Part shown: piece by piece, positions 58,737-64,000 of the stretch | How the letters are laid out: the number at the start of each line of letters is the position of its first letter | How positions within the stretch are numbered: position 1 is the stretch's first letter | Assembly (NCBI RefSeq): GCF_001909055.1 | Contig: NZ_LVWI01000001.1 | Location: 372,001-436,000 of the forward strand | Direction of reading: 5' to 3' | DNA from: Paenibacillus helianthi | GTDB lineage: Bacteria > Bacillota > Bacilli > Paenibacillales > Paenibacillaceae | Length of the DNA: 64,000 nucleotides | The notes under the pieces: model-generated | What the model saw: the letters and a program-made list of their open reading frames with translations, nothing else | What the model was told of the DNA's origin: nothing | Databases searched by the model: none | Program-made: the position numbers and the translations under genes

Positions 58737-58960
58737 GGGAACCTCTCCCTTACCTGTTTGTATTCTTGGGGCCTCAGTATCCGGTAATATCCGGTCAGTG
58801 CCTCGTTATGCTGCTCATGTATGACCCCCGTAAAAACTCCGGCAGATCGGAGCATAACCTCAATCTCAAACTCGCTGCCTGCAACGATGTAGGTGCGGAG
58901 TTTGTTATCCCGGCCGCAGGCCTGCTTGATGGTGGGTACTTCTGGGGTCCAGCCGATCAC
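58733..58960 (-). CDS. Small phage protein before the methyltransferase
   Basis: A 75-residue protein (GRDNKLRTYIVAGSEFEIEV, HNEALTGYYRILRPQEYKQV) overlapping the methyltransferase start. Function unknown. Confidence 0.62.
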   Translation of the reverse strand: MIGWTPEVPTIKQACGRDNKLRTYIVAGSEFEIEVMLRSAGVFTGVIHEQHNEALTGYYRILRPQEYKQVRERFP

Positions 58961-59148
58961 GTATGATCACGTACCAATTCTTTGCCTTGTAGTTGCAGCA
59001 ATCCGCCGACAGGACATTCCCGATTGCAGAATCCGTCAATCTTGGAATAAGTGCTGCCGTGAATCAAATTCAATTCAGCTCGCTGAGGGCAAGACCCGCA
59101 ATGCTGAAGGATATCGCTTATTGCATATACCGCCTGCAGTCTGCTCAT
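58957..59148 (-). CDS. Second small C2HC zinc-finger protein
   Basis: A 63-residue protein with ILQHCGSCPQRAEL...FCNRECPVGGLLQLQGKEL, the same finger type as the protein at 57019-57237. Overlaps the next gene by 4 bases. Confidence 0.72.
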   Translation of the reverse strand: MSRLQAVYAISDILQHCGSCPQRAELNLIHGSTYSKIDGFCNRECPVGGLLQLQGKELVRDHT

Positions 59149-59270
59149 TTCCGATACACTCTCCTAATCTTCTGATTCAACTTGCTCCAACGTTTGGAGC
59201 GGCGGCGCAGCAGTTCAGCCTCGGCCTCCTGTCGATGAACCGGATGCGCGCCGGTGTCCCACATTACCAT
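59145..59270 (-). CDS. 41-residue basic protein coupled to the zinc-finger gene
   Basis: Frame from ATG 59270 (MVMWDTGAHPVHRQEAEAEL...RRSKRWSKLNQKIRRVYRK), with its TGA overlapping the following ATG. Weak ribosome site. Basic and helical. Supported by tight coupling and the lack of any other gene in the gap. Confidence 0.45.
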   Translation of the reverse strand: MVMWDTGAHPVHRQEAEAELLRRRSKRWSKLNQKIRRVYRK

Positions 59271-59309
59271 CCGTAATTGCTGGGAAGTCGCGGCGCGCCA
59301 GTTCGTAGC

Positions 59310-59747
59310 TCAACCAAAGCGCTTTACGCGTTTGATCCTTACCAACACCCCTGCCAACGGTAGCTCTGGCTCGGCGACGATGTAATAATCTAAGTTGTGT
59401 TCGATCCGGCTTGCACGCCACATGTCCGGCCATCCGTGTTCGCCACGTTGCAGGTATTCAACCCGCGATCCGGAATTCAATTCGAAACCACCGACTTCAT
59501 AGCGGCCCAAGCCGTTCTTTGCGAGTTGCCCTTCCGCTACCACTGGAGCATTCAGCAGATCAAATGCAGTTCGGATGTCATCAATCCGTTCACCAATTGC
59601 TCCATACTCGTTCCGCAGATACTGGTCCTGAGGATCATTGCGGTCATAATTTTCTGTCCAGCCTTCCTCCGCTCCTTCGATCGCTGCCTGTACCATACGC
59701 AGCTTAGGCATCAGGCCTGCCAATGCATCGTGTATCACTTTCTTCAT
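59310..59747 (-). CDS. DUF5348-like phage protein
   Basis: A 145-residue protein from ATG 59747 after GGGAGG. N-terminal helical part (DALAGLMPKLRMVQAAIEGA), then a small beta domain (NGLGRYEVGGFELNSGSRVE, YYIVAEPELPLAGVLVRIKR) resembling DUF5348 of Bacillus-group phages. Function unknown. Confidence 0.7.
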   Translation of the reverse strand: MKKVIHDALAGLMPKLRMVQAAIEGAEEGWTENYDRNDPQDQYLRNEYGAIGERIDDIRTAFDLLNAPVVAEGQLAKNGLGRYEVGGFELNSGSRVEYLQRGEHGWPDMWRASRIEHNLDYYIVAEPELPLAGVLVRIKRVKRFG

Positions 59748-59764
59748 AGTGAATCCCTCCCGTT

Positions 59765-59971
59765 TTATACAATCCTGGCCTTGCTCCAAAACCCTTTAGT
59801 GTCGGTGTTAGCCGCTTTATTTCGCTTAATAAGAAATTCATAATACCGCGGTCCGTACTTCTCGACCTGGTCATTGCGGTTCTGGATGATGTCTTCGATC
59901 AGCTTGTCGAAGTCAGCTGTGCTGTAGAAATACCGCAAATGCTTATCCAGCTCAACATAGCTCTGATCCAC
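59765..59971 (-). CDS. Small phage protein
   Basis: A 68-residue protein (DQSYVELDKHLRYFYSTADF, EKYGPRYYEFLIKRNKAANT). No family recognised; tightly packed with neighbours. Confidence 0.6.
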   Translation of the reverse strand: MDQSYVELDKHLRYFYSTADFDKLIEDIIQNRNDQVEKYGPRYYEFLIKRNKAANTDTKGFWSKARIV

Positions 59972-60001
59972 CGTAGTCAGGAGATTGAATCGATAGGATA
60001 A

Positions 60002-60193
60002 TTACTTCTTGCCGTTGTGATCACTGATCCGGACGCTATTCACCACGCCGTAATCGAATTTGAGATAAACACTGTTGGTGGTGAAGGCATCATACCGCTG
60101 TACCGTGATTCCGTGGGCCTTCACTGCCCGGGTGATCCGGTCTGCTAACTTCCGGATGGATTCATCCTTTGGACGCTGATGTGACTTGCCCAT
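60002..60193 (-). CDS. Small phage protein
   Basis: A 63-residue basic protein (DESIRKLADRITRAVKAHGI, YLKFDYGVVNSVRISDHNGK). Its ATG lies inside the end of the upstream gene. Function unknown. Confidence 0.6.
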   Translation of the reverse strand: MGKSHQRPKDESIRKLADRITRAVKAHGITVQRYDAFTTNSVYLKFDYGVVNSVRISDHNGKK

Positions 60194-60380
60194 AAGCCTG
60201 CACCGCCCTTACTCCGGCCAGTTCCGCCGAGTATTGATAGAAGGCGTCTGCATCCCGGCTATCAAGCGCCTGATCAATCAGTCGTTGCAGCTGCTCACTC
60301 CGGTATTTACGAACTGCCGTCTCCCAAACCACTTCAATGTAAGTGTCCAAGGCAAGTGCATAGAGAATGAGAAATCGCAT
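60162..60380 (-). CDS. Small helical phage protein
   Basis: A 72-residue protein after AAAGGAGGG (ALALDTYIEVVWETAVRKYR, LIDQALDSRDADAFYQYSAE). The end resembles the IDEAL-type helix of small Firmicute proteins. Function unknown. Confidence 0.6.
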   Translation of the reverse strand: MRFLILYALALDTYIEVVWETAVRKYRSEQLQRLIDQALDSRDADAFYQYSAELAGVRAVQAYGQVTSASKG

Positions 60381-60412
60381 GCCTCTCCCTCCTTTGTAAG
60401 AGAAGAAGCAGC

Positions 60413-61435
60413 TTACGCTGCTCCTCCGCCACCCTTCATTTTCTTAGCTGCCAGTTTCTTATAAGCGTTGTATCTCGACTGGAACTGTCCCTTGGTCATA
60501 CCTTGAGAAACAGCGATCTCTAGCCAAGTCTTGTCTTCCTTGGCCCGTCTCTCGATCAGGTCCGGGAACGGGATAGGCTGGCCTTGATGCTCGATTTCCG
60601 GGAAGATTGGGCGTTCCTTCAGAATGAAGGCGTCCAACTCCTCTTTATCCACTTCATCAGCATCAGTCGGGTCCGCAGGGTCATGACCTGCTTCACCGGA
60701 CGGATCACCTGTCCCCTGGTCAGCGCCGCTCTCCCACTCAGGAGTGAACCCATCGCCTTCACCGTCTTGAACCGCGCCGTCAGCTTCTTCGATGACAATA
60801 TCTCCGACCTCACCTTCAGCGGAATCACCATCTTCAGTGACTGGATCAGGCTCTGCTGCTTTTGAAGGGGATACACCTTGGGATTGCATCCATTCATGCC
60901 ATGCTGCTGCGGAAGGGGCTACACGCTTGCGGTATTCATCAATTTTCTCTACGATTTTCCCGCTGCTGATCCCGAGCTCGGAAGCCAGCTTCATATAGGT
61001 TTCTCCGCTCGCCAAGCGCAGGGAGAAGGCGACGAAATCAAAATCCAAATCCTCGAATGTCGGCGCCAATCCGCTTTGAATGAACTCTTCGATGATGGCC
61101 AGTTCGATCTCTGCCGGCAGCTGTTTGATCTCGATCTTCTCCGCAGGCAGCCCCAGGTCCATCGCAAGCTGTTCGCCTTCTGGCTTCACTTCGGAGACAA
61201 CACCGTTGTCCACCCGGTAGGTCTTAATCGGCTTCTCCGTCCGGGCATTGATCTCGATGTTGTAGTTAACAACCGCAGAATCAAGTGATGCTGTCACTTT
61301 GTCTCCGATCATTTCATGCAGCCATTCAATCTTTCCGCGAAGATCTTCGCCGGCCACAACCAGCAAGATGTTCACATCACCATCTGACTTCAAGTCAACC
61401 TTTTTTACCAATCCTTTAAAATCGAGATATCCCAT
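60413..61435 (-). CDS. Phage protein with acidic linker, replication region
   Basis: A 340-residue protein. The N-terminal beta domain (GYLDFKGLVKKVDLKSDGDV, ASLDSAVVNYNIEINARTEK) is followed by a helix-turn-helix-like part (GETYMKLASELGISSGKIVE), a long acidic linker (EDGDSAEGEVGDIVIEEADG) and a C-terminal helix-turn-helix-like end (DKTWLEIAVSQGMTKGQFQS). Possibly DNA-binding. It is placed next to the RuvC-like gene. Confidence 0.65.
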   Translation of the reverse strand: MGYLDFKGLVKKVDLKSDGDVNILLVVAGEDLRGKIEWLHEMIGDKVTASLDSAVVNYNIEINARTEKPIKTYRVDNGVVSEVKPEGEQLAMDLGLPAEKIEIKQLPAEIELAIIEEFIQSGLAPTFEDLDFDFVAFSLRLASGETYMKLASELGISSGKIVEKIDEYRKRVAPSAAAWHEWMQSQGVSPSKAAEPDPVTEDGDSAEGEVGDIVIEEADGAVQDGEGDGFTPEWESGADQGTGDPSGEAGHDPADPTDADEVDKEELDAFILKERPIFPEIEHQGQPIPFPDLIERRAKEDKTWLEIAVSQGMTKGQFQSRYNAYKKLAAKKMKGGGGAA

Positions 61436-61437
61436 GA

Positions 61438-61971
61438 TTACGCAACTCCCTTGATATATTTTTGGTGGTAAGCCCAGCAGAGCGCCAGAGCATCGGAAGG
61501 ATCGAACAATCGCTGTTGCACATCGCCCTTCTTGTACTTGCCTTTAGGATCAGTGGTCTTGTAGAGAACCGGAACGGCCAATTCGTCATAATCCAGGTCA
61601 AACAGTATCTGCATCTCAAAAGCCACTGTCTCTTTATCCGCGTTACCTTTACCCGTCTGCATCTTCAGTTCAGTCGGCCGGATATGAGCAATCTTGATAC
61701 CCAAGTGAAGCGCAGCCAGTGTGACCACGGAAAATGCTCCGACTAGGGCGATTACGCTGGAAGCATTTTTGAAGTGAACCGGACGCTCCAGAATGATCAG
61801 ATCCGGCTTCTCCTGCTCAATCATCCGGAAGGTGTCCTGATAAATGGCGTCCAGCACATCCGGCATAGCGATCTTACTGAAATCCCGGAGACCAAACTCA
61901 ATCGGCTTGCCGTCTTCCATGGTGGCCCATCCGGCATAATTCGTGCCGTGGTCAATACCTAGCATCTTCAT
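61438..61971 (-). CDS. RuvC-like Holliday-junction resolvase
   Basis: A 177-residue RNase H-fold nuclease. Catalytic acids are visible: Asp7 in MLGIDHGTNYAG, Glu62 in LIILERPVHF, and the C-terminal FDPSDALALCWAYH pair. A basic loop (TTDPKGKYKKGDVQQRLF) precedes the last acid. It would resolve branched DNA before packaging. Starts at ATG 61971 after GGGAGG. Confidence 0.88.
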   Translation of the reverse strand: MKMLGIDHGTNYAGWATMEDGKPIEFGLRDFSKIAMPDVLDAIYQDTFRMIEQEKPDLIILERPVHFKNASSVIALVGAFSVVTLAALHLGIKIAHIRPTELKMQTGKGNADKETVAFEMQILFDLDYDELAVPVLYKTTDPKGKYKKGDVQQRLFDPSDALALCWAYHQKYIKGVA

Positions 61972-62113
61972 CTTTGGTTTCCTCCCTCTCCCTGCGCGGC
62001 TTCATCTCGGTGTCCAGTACGTACACCGTGCCGATCACATGCCCACGTTTATCAAAAACAGCGAAGTAATACTTCTGCTGGAACAAAGGATCAATAGATC
62101 TATCCGGAATCAT
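61952..62113 (-). CDS. 53-residue phage protein
   Basis: ATG 62113 overlaps the preceding stop (ATGA) and follows GGTGAGG. Sequence begins MIPDRSIDPLFQQKYYFAVF, continues DKRGHVIGTVYVLDTEMKPR and ends with a charged tail overlapping the resolvase start. Likely beta-hairpin. Function unknown. Confidence 0.6.
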   Translation of the reverse strand: MIPDRSIDPLFQQKYYFAVFDKRGHVIGTVYVLDTEMKPRREREETKDEDARY

Positions 62114-62292
62114 CCGGCCTCACCCCGTTTCCCCATCACGAGATCAAATTCGGCGATACCTTCATCCACCTGTTCCGGATCCAGATTAGGAAACTCTGCC
62201 AATAGAACCGTTCGCTCCGGTACGAGCCCCGTGTTTTGGTAGTAGATGACCATGAAGTGATACACGTGCCAGTAATTCCAAGCGCCATTCAC
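62110..62292 (-). CDS. Small phage protein
   Basis: A 60-residue protein from GTG 62292 (NGAWNYWHVYHFMVIYYQNT...LDPEQVDEGIAEFDLVMGKR), overlapping genes on both sides. Function unknown. Confidence 0.6.
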   Translation of the reverse strand: MNGAWNYWHVYHFMVIYYQNTGLVPERTVLLAEFPNLDPEQVDEGIAEFDLVMGKRGEAG

Positions 62293-62450
62293 GACACTGC
62301 CCTCCGGATCGTCCGGGGCTTGCCGGAGTACCGATTTATCAGTACTAAATGTTCACGCGTATCCCGCTCCACAAACCAATTCCCCGCAATCAAGCCAGCT
62401 GCCTGAATTTCAAGCTTCTGCCGGCGTGTTGGCCGCTTTTCCTGTTTCAT
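62289..62450 (-). CDS. DUF6906-like small phage protein
   Basis: A 53-residue protein (MKQEKRPTRRQKLEIQAAGL, IAGNWFVERDTREHLVLINR, GKPRTIRRAVS). The KRPTRRQK start, the NW motif and the R-x-T/S-G-K end are characteristic of a small family (DUF6906) of Firmicute phages. Its TGA overlaps the next start. Confidence 0.8.
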   Translation of the reverse strand: MKQEKRPTRRQKLEIQAAGLIAGNWFVERDTREHLVLINRYSGKPRTIRRAVS

Positions 62451-62461
62451 TCCCGTTCCTC

Positions 62462-62935
62462 CTATCGTGGTTGATCTTCCCTTATGGGTTTATCCCGGCC
62501 TTTTAATTGAGCTTCATATGCCCAATATCCTTTCACCGCGCTGTCAGAAGTCTCACGAAGTTTGTTTAAGCTGTTGGCTATTGCGGTACATCCATAGAAA
62601 ACGTAACAATCTTTCAAAGCCTCTATATCTTTGTAAGTGACACTCACCAATGTTTCCCCGAGCAATTCCTCGGCTTTGAGATATCCACCGTCCCACCATT
62701 GGCCGTTACAGTGAATGACCTCACCATTCTCAAGTGTGATATCAAACTCTCTGCCGCCAAATGCCTCGAATCCCAATGTTGGCCTGGAATAGTAGTAGCA
62801 CGATACAAAAGTACAAGTCTCATCTAATCCGATGATTAGATTTCCTTCCTTGTAGTAAGTGAACTCAACTGGGTTCGACATTACATAAGCAATTCCATCG
62901 TTAAATGTAACTATGGCTTCTATTTGGTTAGTCAT
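62462..62935 (-). CDS. Phage protein of unknown function
   Basis: A 157-residue beta-rich protein (IEAIVTFNDGIAYVMSNPVE, EFDITLENGEVIHCNGQWWD, KDCYVFYGCTAIANSLNKLR). I do not recognise the family. Confidence 0.65.
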   Translation of the reverse strand: MTNQIEAIVTFNDGIAYVMSNPVEFTYYKEGNLIIGLDETCTFVSCYYYSRPTLGFEAFGGREFDITLENGEVIHCNGQWWDGGYLKAEELLGETLVSVTYKDIEALKDCYVFYGCTAIANSLNKLRETSDSAVKGYWAYEAQLKGRDKPIREDQPR

Positions 62936-62947
62936 TACGTTCCTCCC

Positions 62948-64000
62948 TCATGCCCATTTGCGTTTGTCTACGTCATCCGGTGGTGCAGGTACATTGCTGT
63001 GTGCTCGTTCGTAGTTTGCGAATTTGTTGAACTGCTTCAGGAAGACCAACTCAGCTGTACCAAGCGGACCGTTCCGCTGCTTCGCAATTATAATCTCGAT
63101 GATGTTTTTCTTCTCAGTCTGCTGATCATAGTAGTCATCCCGGTACAAGAAGGCTACGATATCAGCGTCCTGCTCAATGGAACCAGACTCCCGCAGATCC
63201 GAAAGCATTGGCCGTTTATCCTGGCGCTGCTCGACGCCGCGGCTGAGTTGCGAAAGTGCAACCACTGGAACATCAAGCTCTCGAGCGATCTGCTTCAGCG
63301 TCCGGGAAATCTCGGACACTTCCTGCTGCCTGTTCTCGTTGCGCTTCCCGGTTCCAGAAATCAACTGCAGGTAATCGATCAGGATTAACCCCAACCCCTC
63401 CTGCCTTTTCAACCTGCGGCACTTATTCCTGATCTCGTGGACGGTCAGCGTCGGCGAGTCATCGATAAAGATATTGCTGTTGCCCAGAATACCAATCGCG
63501 TCCGCGCCTTTCCTCCAATCGTCTTCAGCAAAGTCCGCAGTCCGCATATGATTCGCGTCCAGGTTTGCTTCCGCACAGATCATCCGCTGTACCAACTGCG
63601 GCGCCGACATCTCCAAGCTGAAAATCGCTACGGTCTCTTTTGACCGCACCGCCACATTTTGAGCGACGTTCAAGGCGAATGCTGTTTTTCCCACGGAAGG
63701 CCTGGCGGCTACGATGATCAGGTCACTCTTCTGGAATCCGGCGGTCAACAGGTCAAGATCAACGAATCCCGAAGGAATGCCACTTACTCCATTCTCAGCT
63801 TTGTTCGTGGCCCGATGTTCCATGTCCTCGTAAACCTGGACAGCCACTTCACCGATCCGCTTGAACTCTTGTTTTGGTGCTGCTTGATCGGATAAGCGTG
63901 AAGCATTGACCTGAGCAATAGCCATGACCCGTGCCGGATCTTCACTCTCAGATGCCATTTGTGCTTGTTCAATCCCCGTTCGAATCAATTCGCGGAGCAG
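62948..64000 (-). CDS. DnaB-type replicative helicase, 5' end outside the window
   Basis: The C-terminal ATPase domain of a DnaB-family helicase. Walker A AARPSVGKTAFALN, Walker B region LGLILIDYLQLISG, then VVALSQLSRGVEQRQDKRPM, LRESGSIEQDADIVAFLYRD and IIAKQRNGPLGTAELVFLKQ. The frame is open to the last base (LLRELIRTGIEQAQMASESE), so the N-terminus lies beyond the edge. It would unwind phage DNA during replication. Confidence 0.94.
   Translation of the reverse strand: MLRELIRTGIEQAQMASESEDPARVMAIAQVNASRLSDQAAPKQEFKRIGEVAVQVYEDMEHRATNKAENGVSGIPSGFVDLDLLTAGFQKSDLIIVAARPSVGKTAFALNVAQNVAVRSKETVAIFSLEMSAPQLVQRMICAEANLDANHMRTADFAEDDWRKGADAIGILGNSNIFIDDSPTLTVHEIRNKCRRLKRQEGLGLILIDYLQLISGTGKRNENRQQEVSEISRTLKQIARELDVPVVALSQLSRGVEQRQDKRPMLSDLRESGSIEQDADIVAFLYRDDYYDQQTEKKNIIEIIIAKQRNGPLGTAELVFLKQFNKFANYERAHSNVPAPPDDVDKRKWA

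Larger units (their letters stand above)
22286..64000 (-). mobile_element. Prophage of siphovirus type, right end outside the window
   Basis: Packaging, head, tail, lysis, replication and late-regulator genes follow one another in standard siphovirus order on the minus strand. The right end is not reached. The left border is uncertain and may lie at about 20.5 kb, left of the divergent HTH region. Structural genes have no visible lesions, so the late region could be functional. AT-rich single-gene inserts interrupt the modules. Confidence 0.92.

Noticed and set aside
59215..59433. 72-codon minus-strand open frame overlapping the DUF5348-like gene end
   Set aside because: Arg/Gly/Ser-rich shadow of two better-supported frames; no ribosome site.

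Overview
The window looks like the chromosome of a Paenibacillus-type Firmicute carrying most of an integrated siphovirus. Evidence for this host is the moderate GC content, strong AGGAGG ribosome sites, CUT1 sugar transporters with a LacI regulator, M29 aminopeptidase, copper-amine-oxidase-like stalk domains and small protein families typical of that genus. This placement is inferred from protein character, not from a database search.

Positions 1-20.4 kb are host DNA. A minus-strand sugar locus comes first: a CUT1 solute-binding protein, two permeases, a LacI regulator and a GH3 beta-glucosidase cut by the window edge. It has a near-consensus sigma-A promoter and a set of palindromic operators built on GAAACGTTTC. 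Next come a secreted RCC1/stalk-domain protein and a decaying stretch at 8.8-11.4 kb, where a formylglycine-generating enzyme, a DUF4179 protein and an ECF sigma factor are all broken. After these are an M29 aminopeptidase, a two-component system, an extreme Lys/Ala/Thr repeat protein, a VanZ/RDD membrane protein, a truncated serine hydrolase with an internal stop, and exonuclease III.

From about 20.5 kb to the right edge the window is a prophage, transcribed almost entirely on the minus strand, so its gene order reads from right to left. At the right edge is the replication and middle module: DnaB-type helicase (cut), many small proteins, a RuvC-like resolvase, and a DNA-modification cassette with a C5-cytosine methyltransferase, a zinc-finger protein and a DpdA-like transglycosylase. 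An ArpU-type late regulator follows. Packaging and head genes come next: TerS, TerL, portal, minor head, scaffold, decoration, capsid E, connectors. Then the tail genes: tube, gpG/gpGT with a canonical A_AAA_AAC slip site, a 1495-residue tape measure, Dit, an SGNH-hydrolase fibre and a spike protein. Lysis follows: small membrane proteins, amidase, LLH holin. The left end has an SOS-like YolD cassette and a divergent repressor region. The integrase and right attachment site must lie beyond 64 kb.

The most striking feature is a set of AT-rich cargo genes inserted singly between phage modules. Most have their own hairpin terminator and several a clear promoter: an AlbA_2 protein, a zinc/HNH-like protein, an Abi-alpha (DUF4393) protein with a surface acyltransferase, two unknown proteins, a DUF4145-like protein, and a plus-strand membrane protein. 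Several belong to families linked to anti-phage defence or surface change. The prophage also carries unexplained RNA-scale elements: a degenerate initiator-tRNA-like sequence, a branched structured RNA after arpU, and short plus-strand transcripts.
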